33,189 nucleotides of DNA from an uncultured Oscillospiraceae bacterium (lineage in GTDB: Bacteria > Bacillota > Clostridia > Oscillospirales > Oscillospiraceae): NCBI GenBank assembly GCA_944385465.1, contig CALWXH010000020.1:1-33189 (forward strand). The letters are read 5' to 3'. Shown piece by piece: positions 7,220-14,366 of this stretch. Made by a program: the position numbers and the translations under genes. The notes beneath the pieces are model-generated. The model ran no database searches. It was not told the DNA's origin and was given only the letters and a program-made list of their open reading frames with translations. Position 1 is the stretch's first letter, and each line of letters starts with the position of its first letter.

Positions 7220-9262
7220 TCACAGGACGAGCAGCCCCACCTGGTACACCAGGAAGGTGACCAGCCAGGCCACCCCCAGCTGGAAGGCGGCGGTGATCCA
7301 CATCCACTTCCAGCTGCCCGACTCCTTCCGGATGGTGGCCAGGGTGGCGGCGCAGGGGATGTAAAGCAGGCAGAACACCATGAGGCAGAAGGCGTTGAGC
7401 TCGCCAAAGCCGATCCCGCCCAGGGCGGCGGAAAAGGCCTCCATCCCCGCCGGGGAGCTGGCGTTGACCACGCCGAAGAGCACCGCGCAGCTGGATACCA
7501 CCACCTCTTTGGCGGAGATGCCGGCAATGAGGGCCACCACGATCTGCCAGAAGCCCAGGCCGATGGGGGCGAAAATGGGGACCAGCCAGCGGCCGATGAT
7601 GGTTCCGAAGCTGTCTCCGGCCCCTCCCACATAGCCCTGTGGGCCGAAGTTCAGCACCACCCAGATGATGAGGGTGGCCAGGAAAATGGTGGTGCCCGCC
7701 TTGCCCAGGTAGTCCTTGATCTTTTCCCAGACGTAGATGGCCACGGTGCGCCCATCGGGCATCTTATACTCCGGCAGCTCGATGATGAGGTAATTGGCGC
7801 TGCGCTTCCGGTCCAGCAGGTGGATGATGGCGGAGACCACAATGGCCACCACAATGCCGATGAGATACATGGAATAGGCCACCAGCATGGCGTTGTCCCC
7901 GAAAAACATCTCGGCAAACAGGATGTAGATGGTCAGCCGGGCGTTGCAGCTCATAAAGGGGGTGACCAGCATCACCTTGTACCGGTCCCGCCTGTTTTCC
8001 AGGGCGCGGGAGGCCATAATGGCGGGCACGGTGCAGCCGAAGCCCAGCAGCATGGGGATGAACGCCTTGCCGGACAGGCCCAGACGGCTCATAATCCCCT
8101 CCATGACGTAGGCCACCCGGGCCATGTACCCGCTGTCCTCCAACAGGGCCAGACACAGGAACAGGATCAGGATGTTGGGCAGGAAGGTGATGATGGTGCC
8201 CACACCGCCGATGACCCCGTCCACCACCAGGGAGGAAACCACCGGGCTCACGTGCCCTGCCTCCAGCGCCCCGGTCACTCCATCGGACAGCCAGCCGATG
8301 CCCAGCTCGAAAAAGCCCTTGATCCAGTCACCCACCGTGAAGGTGAGGAAAAAGGTGATGGCCATGATGCCCAGAAAGACGGGAATGCCCCAGATCCGGT
8401 GGGTGAGCACCCGGTCCACATTTTCTGTGAACACATCCTGCTTCTGCTTGTGGAGCAGGACCTCCTCAATGACCTCGCCGATGAAATCGTACTTCTGGTT
8501 GATGATATCCGACTCGTAGCTGCGGTCCAGCACCTGGGGGAGATCCACCGGATACTTCTCCGTGATCTCCTGGTCCTTCTCCAGCAGCTTCAGGGCGTGC
8601 CAGCGCTCATTTTTGATCTCCGGATAGCGGGCCTTCAGCTGGGCAATGATCTGGTCGATCTTGCCCTCGATCTCATCGGAGTACACCATGGCGTACTCCG
8701 AATGGTGGTCATGCTCATGCTGGGAGACATATTTGTGCTCATGGATGAGCTGGTCCGGGCCGGTGACCCCTTTGTGGTGGACGGCGGCGTGGAGCAGAAT
8801 GTCCAGCCCCCGGCGCTTCCGGGCGGACACGGGAATGACGGGGATGCCCAGCATCTCCGGCAGGCGGTGCAGGTCGATCTCCATACCCCGCTTCTCCACA
8901 ATGTCCATCATGTTCAGGGCCAGCACCACCGGCTTGCCCAGCTCCAGCAGCTGCAGGGTCAGGTACAGGCTCCGCTCCAACGTGGAGGCGTCCACCACGT
9001 TGATCATCACGTCCACCTCAACGCTGAGGATAAATTGACGGGACACCTTTTCCTCCATAGTATAGGAGGTGAGGCTGTAGGTTCCGGGCAGGTCCACCAG
9101 GTGAATATCCGTCCCCTGGAACTGCATGGAGCCCTCCACCTTTTCCACCGTGACACCGGGCCAGTTGGCCACCTTCAGGTTCGCCCCGGTATAGGCATTG
9201 AACAGTGTGGTCTTGCCGCAGTTGGGGTTCCCGATGAACCCGATGGTCATGGATTCACTCAC
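7220..9262 (-). CDS. feoB: Ferrous iron transport protein FeoB
   Basis: A 680-aa inner-membrane Fe(II) transporter with an N-terminal G domain: G1 GNPNCGKT (residues 11-18), G3 DLPGTYSL, G4 NMMD and a following SA motif. A helical insert with a His-rich patch (HEHDHH, about residue 190) precedes the two Gate/Nucleos-type membrane halves (about 300-680), which include the conserved LLGFGCTVPA. The GTG at 9262 overlaps the feoA stop by 4 nt and is the likely start; an ATG at 9250 is the alternative. Translation is coupled to feoA and the small downstream protein. It should import Fe2+ under low oxygen, as expected of a gut anaerobe. Confidence 0.96.
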   Translation of the reverse strand: MSESMTIGFIGNPNCGKTTLFNAYTGANLKVANWPGVTVEKVEGSMQFQGTDIHLVDLPGTYSLTSYTMEEKVSRQFILSVEVDVMINVVDASTLERSLYLTLQLLELGKPVVLALNMMDIVEKRGMEIDLHRLPEMLGIPVIPVSARKRRGLDILLHAAVHHKGVTGPDQLIHEHKYVSQHEHDHHSEYAMVYSDEIEGKIDQIIAQLKARYPEIKNERWHALKLLEKDQEITEKYPVDLPQVLDRSYESDIINQKYDFIGEVIEEVLLHKQKQDVFTENVDRVLTHRIWGIPVFLGIMAITFFLTFTVGDWIKGFFELGIGWLSDGVTGALEAGHVSPVVSSLVVDGVIGGVGTIITFLPNILILFLCLALLEDSGYMARVAYVMEGIMSRLGLSGKAFIPMLLGFGCTVPAIMASRALENRRDRYKVMLVTPFMSCNARLTIYILFAEMFFGDNAMLVAYSMYLIGIVVAIVVSAIIHLLDRKRSANYLIIELPEYKMPDGRTVAIYVWEKIKDYLGKAGTTIFLATLIIWVVLNFGPQGYVGGAGDSFGTIIGRWLVPIFAPIGLGFWQIVVALIAGISAKEVVVSSCAVLFGVVNASSPAGMEAFSAALGGIGFGELNAFCLMVFCLLYIPCAATLATIRKESGSWKWMWITAAFQLGVAWLVTFLVYQVGLLVL

Positions 9263-9483
9263 GGCTCACACCTCACTTCAATATTTTTTGTCACATTGTA
9301 ACCCAGGGCAAACCGGGCGCCCCGGAGCTTGATGATCAGGATTCCTCTGCCCTTCCGGTTCAGGACGGAGACCGGGGTCTGCCGGGTCATGCCCAGCGCC
9401 TCCAGGTGCCGCTCCATCTGAAACGGAAGATGAATCTCCTCCACCACGCAGGTCTGGCCCACCTGCGCATCCTTCAACTGCAT
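9259..9483 (-). CDS. feoA: Ferrous iron transport protein FeoA
   Basis: A 74-aa protein with a single SH3-like FeoA domain; the residues LRGARFALGYNVTKNIEV match the family's C-terminal half. It is the first gene of the feoA-feoB-Cys-rich operon, starting at ATG 9483 behind GGGAGGAA and ending in a GTGA overlap with feoB. FeoA is a cytoplasmic partner needed for FeoB activity. The promoter lies at 9531-9559. Confidence 0.94.
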   Translation of the reverse strand: MQLKDAQVGQTCVVEEIHLPFQMERHLEALGMTRQTPVSVLNRKGRGILIIKLRGARFALGYNVTKNIEVRCEP

Positions 9484-9530
9484 GTGTCGTTCCTCCCATA
9501 TTGCGCGCTGTTTGATTTTGAACCTTTTCT

Positions 9531-9559
9531 ATATTACAAACTCTCGCCCCATTCGTCAA
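9531..9559 (-). promoter_or_regulatory. Promoter of the feo operon
   Basis: On the minus strand TTGACG (9559-9554), a 17-nt spacer and TAATAT (9536-9531). No convincing Fur or DtxR/IdeR box was seen over or next to it. Confidence 0.75.
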
Positions 9560-9619
9560 TGACCCAGGGAAGATTTTCTGCGCCCAGCCTGGCCGGATTC
9601 AGGCCGCGGCGCCCATGCG

Positions 9620-9648
9620 TTGACTTTTTCCCCCACTTTGTTTATACT
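9620..9648 (+). promoter_or_regulatory. Promoter of the arsR-type regulator and ZIP transporter genes
   Basis: TTGACT (9620-9625), a 17-nt spacer and TATACT (9643-9648). It is divergent from the feo promoter about 60 bp away. The AT-rich operator block found at 6593 and 6925 is not present here. Confidence 0.75.
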
Positions 9649-9714
9649 GAAAAAACAGACGTCGCCGCCCCGGCCGGAGCGGACAGACAGTTTTTCCCGG
9701 AAGAGGTGTCCTGT

Positions 9715-10077
9715 ATGGGAAACAGACCTTTACCCCATGACCACGGTCAGCCCCTGGAGCGGGAACCGGAACGGGTTCCCAGCCTGGACGAGTTCCAGAT
9801 CGCCGCGGATCTGTTCAAACAGCTGGGAGATGGCAGCCGCATTCGCATTTTCTGGCTGCTGTGTCACTGTGAGGAGTGCGTCATCAATCTCTCCTCCATG
9901 GTGGACATGAGCAGTCCGGCGGTGTCCCACCACCTGCGGCAGCTGAAGACCAGCGGGCTCATCGTCAGCCGCCGGGAGGGCAAGGAGGTCTACTACAAAG
10001 CCGCCCCCACCCAGCAGGCTCAGCTGCTCCACCACATGATCGAAGCGCTGGTGGAGATCACCTGCCCCTCCCCCTGA
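9715..10077 (+). CDS. ArsR/SmtB-family metal-sensing repressor
   Basis: A 120-aa winged-helix repressor. Residues 26-110 hold the fold: DLFKQLGDGSRIRIFWLL, then a metal-site-like CHCEEC, then the recognition helix in SSPAVSHHLRQLK and a beta-wing (GLIVSRREGKEVYYKA). A C-terminal HH pair and a last Cys may add metal ligands. The ATG at 9715 has AGAGGTG ahead; longer in-frame extensions run across the promoter and are discarded. It is co-transcribed with a ZIP transporter gene. The family releases DNA when bound to Zn, Cd or As. It may control this operon, the HMA-ATPase operon 3 kb away, or both; the sequence does not decide. Confidence 0.9.
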   Translation: MGNRPLPHDHGQPLEREPERVPSLDEFQIAADLFKQLGDGSRIRIFWLLCHCEECVINLSSMVDMSSPAVSHHLRQLKTSGLIVSRREGKEVYYKAAPTQQAQLLHHMIEALVEITCPSP

Positions 10078-10116
10078 CCCGCACCGGGACATGATTTTTC
10101 AGCAAGGAGTTTTTCT

Positions 10117-10908
10117 ATGGCACAAATCCTGAGTTTTATCATCCTGCTCACCCTGGTCACCGGGGTGGGCGGTTTGGCACTGGGGGGCTGTCTGGCCACC
10201 CTGTTCCAACGGGAATCCCCCCAGGCCACCAGCCTGCTGCTGTCCTTCACGGCGGGGCTGATGCTGTGCATCGTCTCCTTCGACATGGTCCCCGAAGCCA
10301 TGGAGACCACTAGCAACTATTACCTCGCCCCTGTCTTCCTGGTGGTGGGATTCGGCCTCACCTTTCTGCTCAACTGCTGGATCGACAGAAGCGCCCACCA
10401 CGACGACGGTCTGGACGACCACCGCTGCGCCTGCGGCCATCACGATCTGCACACCGCCGGCATTGTGCTGGCTGCCGCGGTGGCCATGCACAACATGCCC
10501 GTGGGCATGGCGGTTGGCACCACTGTGGCCGCCGCCGGCATCGGCTTCCCCAGTGTGCTGGCCGCCGTCACCATCGGCCTGCACAACATCCCCGAGGGGA
10601 TGAGCATTGCCATCCCCCTGCTTCACGACGGCTCCAAGGCCCGGAACGCCATCGCCGTAGCCGCGCTCAGCGGCCTGCCCACCGTGGCGGGCGCCCTGCT
10701 GGGCTACTTCATCGGCAGTCACACCCCCCTCGCCCTGGCGATTATCATGAGCATTGCCGGCGGCGCCATGCTGTATGTGGTTTTCTTCGAACTGCTCCCG
10801 GAAGCCTATCGCCAGTGGAAATCCAAATGGTCCATTCTGGCCACCATCCTGGGCTTTGCCCTGGGCGTGCTGCTCATCTTCGCGCTGGGCCACGGCCACA
10901 GCCATTAA
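10117..10908 (+). CDS. ZIP-family divalent metal transporter
   Basis: A 263-aa inner-membrane protein with about eight membrane helices. The two metal-binding helices are clear: AMHNMPVGMAVG (His125) and LHNIPEGMSIAIPLL (His156, Glu160). In the first helix the usual Glu of HNxPEG is Val, while the second is intact, so the binuclear site may be altered. A His/Asp-rich loop (DRSAHHDDGLDDHRCACGHHD) of about 20 residues lies between helices 3 and 4, as is common for ZIP proteins, and the C-terminus ends GHGHSH. It has its own AAGGAG ribosome site, 39 nt after the regulator gene. It probably imports Zn2+ or Fe2+/Mn2+, though some ZIP relatives work in other directions. Confidence 0.9.
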   Translation: MAQILSFIILLTLVTGVGGLALGGCLATLFQRESPQATSLLLSFTAGLMLCIVSFDMVPEAMETTSNYYLAPVFLVVGFGLTFLLNCWIDRSAHHDDGLDDHRCACGHHDLHTAGIVLAAAVAMHNMPVGMAVGTTVAAAGIGFPSVLAAVTIGLHNIPEGMSIAIPLLHDGSKARNAIAVAALSGLPTVAGALLGYFIGSHTPLALAIIMSIAGGAMLYVVFFELLPEAYRQWKSKWSILATILGFALGVLLIFALGHGHSH

Positions 10909-10916
10909 GACGCAAA

Positions 10917-10950
10917 GACGGCCTGCGCACGAGCGCAGGCCGTCTTTTTT
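10917..10950 (+). terminator. Terminator after the ZIP gene
   Basis: A perfect 12-bp stem (10917-10928 with 10933-10944) with an ACGA loop and six T. It lies between convergent genes and may partly serve the leftward gene too. Confidence 0.92.
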
Positions 10951-10959
10951 CGGTGTTCG

Positions 10960-11736
10960 TTACATCAGCTTGACGGTGAAGAAAACCGCCTGGCAGAACA
11001 GCCAGCCAATCAGGACAAACAGTAGATACAGCGCCACAGCGGAACCCAGCAGCAGGCCCAGCAACATGGCCAGGGCGACAATCACGCAGGTCACCCAGGT
11101 GGTCACATAGTGGGAGCGGGCAGGCATCAGCCGCACGCTGCCCAGCTTGCCGTCATTGGCCCGCAGTTTCCAGCAGGCAACGGCGGCCAGCACCAGGACG
11201 ATCCAACCGGCCACAAAGCACACGGTGATGATGGTGGGGTGCTTGCTGAAGTACTCCCGGTACAGCCACAGGGCAGCCATGCCGCCGCCGGTGAGCACCG
11301 CGTTGACAAAGAAGGTGCGCTGATACAGGAAATAGATCAGGATCAGCACCGCAGCCACGGCGGGCAGCACCATCAGGATCCGCACGCCCGCGTCAGAAAA
11401 CTGGTAGGCAATCGTGGTCACAATCCACAGGAAGAAAACCACCCCGGTGAGGATGACGGGCAGACGGTTCTTCTTCCCGGCGCGCCGGGACAGCACGATC
11501 CAGATGATCCCCAGCACGGTGAGGGCAAGGCCCACAAACCGGTACACCTGGAAGATATGAGACAGGACCACGGCGATGCCGATGCCCAGACTGGTTGCGG
11601 TGAAATCAATATAAAAACGCTTGACCAGCAGGATGATTACCTCCGCCACCACAGCGCCCAGCAGCCAGAGCAGCATCCGGTTAAATACCGCGTCCTCCGC
11701 ACTGCGGCGCTGGTTGCGTCTCTCCTTATCGGTCAT
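10960..11736 (-). CDS. Multi-pass membrane protein of unknown function
   Basis: A 258-aa protein with a basic N-terminal tail (TDKERRNQRR) and about seven hydrophobic segments spread over residues 20-255, so an integral membrane protein. I do not recognise the family and see no catalytic motif. The ATG at 11736 is favoured because AAAAGGA lies about 10 nt upstream; ATGs at 11742 and 11745 are possible. The frame stays open to 11865 but without a ribosome site. It is monocistronic, convergent with the ZIP gene, and transcribed from a promoter about 170 nt away, leaving an unusually long leader. Confidence 0.75.
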   Translation of the reverse strand: MTDKERRNQRRSAEDAVFNRMLLWLLGAVVAEVIILLVKRFYIDFTATSLGIGIAVVLSHIFQVYRFVGLALTVLGIIWIVLSRRAGKKNRLPVILTGVVFFLWIVTTIAYQFSDAGVRILMVLPAVAAVLILIYFLYQRTFFVNAVLTGGGMAALWLYREYFSKHPTIITVCFVAGWIVLVLAAVACWKLRANDGKLGSVRLMPARSHYVTTWVTCVIVALAMLLGLLLGSAVALYLLFVLIGWLFCQAVFFTVKLM

Positions 11737-11907
11737 TCTCATCATTCCTTTTTCATTTCGTACGGTGCAAACGCTCCCCATCCCACAAAGCTCCACAGCT
11801 ACGCGGCACAGGAAACCGGCGCACCCGTCTCCCTGCCCCGAAGCGGCAGCGGAACGGTGCGCCATAGCCCGGGAACTGCCAGCGGACAGCCTCCGGCGGG
11901 AAAAGCT
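11737..11907 (-). other. Long 5' leader with a GC-rich stem-loop
   Basis: The predicted transcript has about 170 nt before the start codon. Within it, GGCGCACC (near 11863) can pair with GGGTGCGCC (near 11820), enclosing a smaller CTGCC/GGCAG stem. No known riboswitch consensus was recognised. Confidence 0.35.
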
Positions 11908-11913
11908 TGTTAT

Positions 11914-11942
11914 AGTATAGCAGAATCTGCTTCATTTTGCAA
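11914..11942 (-). promoter_or_regulatory. Promoter of the unknown membrane protein gene
   Basis: On the minus strand TTGCAA (11942-11937), a 17-nt spacer and TATACT (11919-11914). Confidence 0.6.
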
Positions 11943-12015
11943 TCAAAACATCAACGAAACTCATCTCAAAATTTGTATGTTCTCCAGTTTTCTGCACATC
12001 TTTCTCCCGCAGGGC

Positions 12016-12059
12016 TTGCCGGCCTCCCCTTGTCGGGATATAATAGCAGCATCCCGACA
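12016..12059 (+). promoter_or_regulatory. Promoter of cdd with a perfect inverted repeat over the -10 region
   Basis: TTGCCG (12016-12021), a 17-nt spacer and a perfect TATAAT (12039-12044). A perfect 9-bp inverted repeat, TGTCGGGAT (12031-12039) and ATCCCGACA (12051-12059), brackets the -10 element and the start point. The arm centres are 20 nt apart, two helical turns, as expected for a dimeric repressor. It could also fold near the 5' end of the mRNA. Confidence 0.65.
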
Positions 12060-12074
12060 GAAGGAGTGGATGTC

Positions 12075-12482
12075 ATGCTCACCGACAGAGAACTGGTGGA
12101 TCTGGCCTTTGACATGCTGGAGCGCGCCTATGCCCCCTATTCCAACTTTCCCGTGGGCGCGGCCATCGCGTGCGCGGACGGAACCGTATTCACCGGCTGC
12201 AATGTGGAAAACGCCGCCTTCGGCTCCACCATATGCGCCGAGCGCACCGCCCTGGTCAAAGCGGTGAGCGAGGGTCACCGGGATGACCTGGAGCGCATCG
12301 CCATCGCGGGCCGCGGCCAGGACTACTGCTGGCCCTGCGGCGCCTGCCGCCAGATGCTCTCGGAATTCAATCCGGAGCTGATCATTCTGGCCGCCCGGGG
12401 AGACGGGCAATTCGTCTCCTATCCGCTGCACCAGCTGTTTCCCCATGGGTTCGGCCCCGGAACGCTGACGCAGGAGCGTTGA
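12075..12482 (+). CDS. cdd: Cytidine deaminase
   Basis: A 135-aa enzyme that hydrolytically deaminates cytidine and deoxycytidine to uridine and deoxyuridine in pyrimidine salvage. The zinc and catalytic residues are all present: Cys54 and Glu56 in CAERTA, and Cys88/Cys91 in PCGACRQ. CNVENAAFGSTI forms the nucleoside-binding stretch. Length matches the tetrameric Bacillus-type enzyme. The ATG at 12075 has AAGGAG 8 nt ahead. It appears to be transcribed from its own promoter with the operator-like repeat; no terminator is evident before the next gene, so read-through is possible. Confidence 0.95.
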   Translation: MLTDRELVDLAFDMLERAYAPYSNFPVGAAIACADGTVFTGCNVENAAFGSTICAERTALVKAVSEGHRDDLERIAIAGRGQDYCWPCGACRQMLSEFNPELIILAARGDGQFVSYPLHQLFPHGFGPGTLTQER

Positions 12483-12571
12483 CGTTTCTCAATCTTTTCC
12501 GCACAATTTTCCAGTATTGCTTCCCTGTTTCCGCACAGACTATCCCCGTGGAGACAAGGAGGTTTTTCACC

Positions 12572-12787
12572 ATGTTTCTGGACAAACTGGCACTGACCCT
12601 GGCTGTCATCGGCGGCCTGAACTGGGGCGCCATCGGTCTGTTCAACTTCGACCTGGTGGCATTCCTGTGCGGTGGCTCCGGTACCTGGGTGGCCCGCATC
12701 ATCTACACCGTGGTGGGCATTGCGGCCCTGTGGTGCATCACACTGCTCTTCCGCACTGACCACGCTACCCGCAGCAGCCACGCATAA
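12572..12787 (+). CDS. DUF378 small membrane protein
   Basis: A 71-aa protein with two membrane helices. VIGGLNWGAIGLFNFDLVAF in the first half is the signature of DUF378 (YuzA-like) proteins. The ATG at 12572 is preceded by AAGGAGG. Function is unknown across the family. It lies 89 nt after cdd on the same strand and ends in its own terminator. Confidence 0.88.
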   Translation: MFLDKLALTLAVIGGLNWGAIGLFNFDLVAFLCGGSGTWVARIIYTVVGIAALWCITLLFRTDHATRSSHA

Positions 12788-12792
12788 ACTCT

Positions 12793-12830
12793 GCGCCGGT
12801 CCATGGGAATTCCCTGGGCCGGCGCTCTTT
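12793..12830. terminator. Terminator between convergent genes
   Basis: A GCGCCGG/CCGGCGC stem (12793-12799 with 12819-12825), extended by weaker pairs around an AATT loop, is followed by TCTTTTAT. It can end the DUF378 transcript; the leftward gene stops at its edge. Confidence 0.75.
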
Positions 12831-13300
12831 TATTTCAGCCAGCCCTCCACCCGGCCATCCCGCACCTCCAGGATGCCATAGCCCCTTCTCGCCCTCACCC
12901 CTCCAGCGGTACCGGGGTTAAACAATCTGGGCAGCGTGCCGTCCCACAGATTGACCGCCTGATGGGTGTGTCCGAAGCAGACCATATCGGCGCCGCACGC
13001 CCGGCCGGCCCGCACCAGCCCCTCCGTGCCGGACTTTGCCCCCTGCCGGTGCCCGTGCACCAGCAGGAAACGAACCCCCTCCAGCTCCAGAATCCGCTCA
13101 TCCTCTCCGGGGCCGAAGTCACAGTTTCCCCGCAGCAGATCCATGGGGATCTGGGGATACAGCCGGGCCAGCGACTTGCCGTCCCGGAGGTTGTCCCCCA
13201 GGAAAAAGATCCGGTCCGGCTGTTCTTCTTCCACTGCCGCCACCATAAGATCCATATATCCATGGGAATCTGAAAACACCGCAATTTTCACTCTGGTCAC
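12830..13300 (-). CDS. MJ0936/YfcE-type metallophosphoesterase
   Basis: A 156-aa calcineurin-like phosphoesterase. All metal-site motifs are visible in order: FSDSHG (Asp11, His13), FFLGDN, RGNCD, LVHGHR and FGHTH. Such short proteins hydrolyse phosphodiesters with Mn2+ or Ni2+; the physiological substrate is usually unknown. The GTG at 13300 is chosen because GGAGGGG lies at the right spacing; a GTG at 13291 is the alternative. A long in-frame extension towards 14038 runs antisense to the next operon and is discarded. It is divergent from the unknown three-gene operon across a 49-bp gap. Confidence 0.9.
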   Translation of the reverse strand: MTRVKIAVFSDSHGYMDLMVAAVEEEQPDRIFFLGDNLRDGKSLARLYPQIPMDLLRGNCDFGPGEDERILELEGVRFLLVHGHRQGAKSGTEGLVRAGRACGADMVCFGHTHQAVNLWDGTLPRLFNPGTAGGVRARRGYGILEVRDGRVEGWLK

Positions 13301-13349
13301 CCTTTCCCCTCCGGCGCATATACTGGCATAGGAAACGGAGGGGATCTCT

Positions 13350-13613
13350 ATGCCAGAATTTGACGCTTTGAAAAACGACCCCCAGGCCGCCCGGCTCATG
13401 GGCGACCCGGACCGGCTTCGCCAGCTCCGGCAGGCGCCGGAGACCCAAAAGCTCTTCTCCATGCTCAGCCGCACCACCGGCGGGAATCTGGAACAGGCGG
13501 CACAGGATGCGTCCCAGGGGAATACCGGCCAGCTTCTCTCCGCGATCCGCCAGTTAATGGCCGACCCCGAGGGAGCCAAACTCATCCAACAGATGAAAGA
13601 CAAGCTGAAATGA
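13350..13613 (+). CDS. Small hydrophilic protein of unknown function, gene 1 of 3
   Basis: An 87-aa, Gln-, Asp- and Arg-rich soluble protein without membrane segment or Cys. The pattern DPQAARLMGDPDRLRQL recurs in looser form in the next protein (DPHAMEQIMAL), suggesting a shared short helical repeat. The ATG at 13350 follows GGAGGGG. Its stop overlaps an ATG of the next frame, and the ribosome site of gene 2 follows at once, so the genes are coupled. I do not recognise the family. Confidence 0.8.
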   Translation: MPEFDALKNDPQAARLMGDPDRLRQLRQAPETQKLFSMLSRTTGGNLEQAAQDASQGNTGQLLSAIRQLMADPEGAKLIQQMKDKLK

Positions 13614-13633
13614 CCGCCGGAGGAGGGCAGAGC

Positions 13634-14044
13634 ATGGGAGGCCTGGAGGAAAAATTGGAGGGTATCCTCAGCGACCCCCACGCCATGGAACAGATCATGG
13701 CCCTGGCCCGGTCCCTGGGGGAAAAGCAGTCTGTTCCGGATGGGCAGGCCCGGGAGCGGCAGGAGCCCTCCCCTCCCCCCTCTCCTCCCTCCGGAGGAAA
13801 GGGGGACGGCCTGCTCTCCGCCCTGAGCCAGGTGGATCCCCGGCTGCTGGCCGGGGCAGCCCAGCTCATGAGTCAGTACAACAGCGGGGACGACCGGCGC
13901 GCCGCCCTGCTCACCGCTCTGCGTCCCTTTGTCCAGGAGCGCAGGTACGCCAGGCTGGACAAAGCCATTCAGATCGCCAAGCTCTCCCGGCTGATCCGAA
14001 TGGCTCTGGAGTTGCTGCGCCCACAGGAGGAACAGCATGTATAA
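13634..14044 (+). CDS. Unknown protein, gene 2 of 3
   Basis: A 136-aa protein in three parts: an N-terminal helical segment (GGLEEKLEGILSDPHAMEQI), a Pro/Ser-rich linker with PPPSPPSGGK, and an Arg/Leu-rich helical C-terminal half (SALSQVDPRLLAGAAQL to the end). There is no signal peptide or membrane helix. The ATG at 13634 is favoured by GGAGGAGGG 6-7 nt upstream; an ATG at 13610 overlapping the previous stop would add 8 residues. It overlaps gene 3 by 8 nt. Family not recognised. Confidence 0.78.
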   Translation: MGGLEEKLEGILSDPHAMEQIMALARSLGEKQSVPDGQARERQEPSPPPSPPSGGKGDGLLSALSQVDPRLLAGAAQLMSQYNSGDDRRAALLTALRPFVQERRYARLDKAIQIAKLSRLIRMALELLRPQEEQHV

Positions 14045-14360
14045 CCGCTATCAACAAGGCCGGGAATTTGCCCCGGTGGCCCCTGAGGCAGAGGCGGCAG
14101 CGCCTCCGGCCTCCCCCGTCCGCCCCCCGGAGCACACCCGGGAGGAGCGCCCCTCCCCCTCTCCGCTGCTGGGAGAGGTGGCGGGCGGCTTCAGCAAACT
14201 GCTGGAGGGCCTGTTGGGGCGCTTTTCCCTGAAGGGGCTGGACACCGGAGATATCCTTCTGGTGCTCATCATTCTCTTTCTCTATCTGGAGGGAGACAAT
14301 CTGGAACTGGTCATCACCCTGGGGCTGATGCTCCTTCTTGGCCTGGGGGACGATGAGTGA
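14037..14360 (+). CDS. Unknown membrane-associated protein, gene 3 of 3
   Basis: A 107-aa protein with a Pro/Glu/Ala-rich N-terminal half, an amphipathic stretch (LGEVAGGFSKLLEGLLGRF) and two short C-terminal hydrophobic helices separated by the acidic EGDN. Tails of this form are recurrent in small Clostridia proteins, some linked to sporulation, but that is only a resemblance. The ATG at 14037 lies inside the end of gene 2 with AGGAGG ahead. The stop is 6 nt from the stop of the convergent gene and no terminator lies between them. Confidence 0.75.
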   Translation: MYNRYQQGREFAPVAPEAEAAAPPASPVRPPEHTREERPSPSPLLGEVAGGFSKLLEGLLGRFSLKGLDTGDILLVLIILFLYLEGDNLELVITLGLMLLLGLGDDE

Positions 14361-14366
14361 GGCAAA

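Noticed and set aside
7061..9301. 746-codon plus-strand frame opposite feoB
   Set aside because: A shadow of feoB produced by high third-position GC; it has His/Gly/Gln-rich low-complexity content and no family features.
9531..9648. Fur or DtxR box in the feo / ArsR divergent region
   Set aside because: No 19-bp palindrome with the GATAATGAT or TTAGGTTAG pattern was seen on either strand.
11737..11865. N-terminal extension of the membrane protein to an ATG at 11865
   Set aside because: No ribosome site, unlike the AAAAGGA before 11736; the extension sequence is not hydrophobic or recognisable and covers a likely leader.
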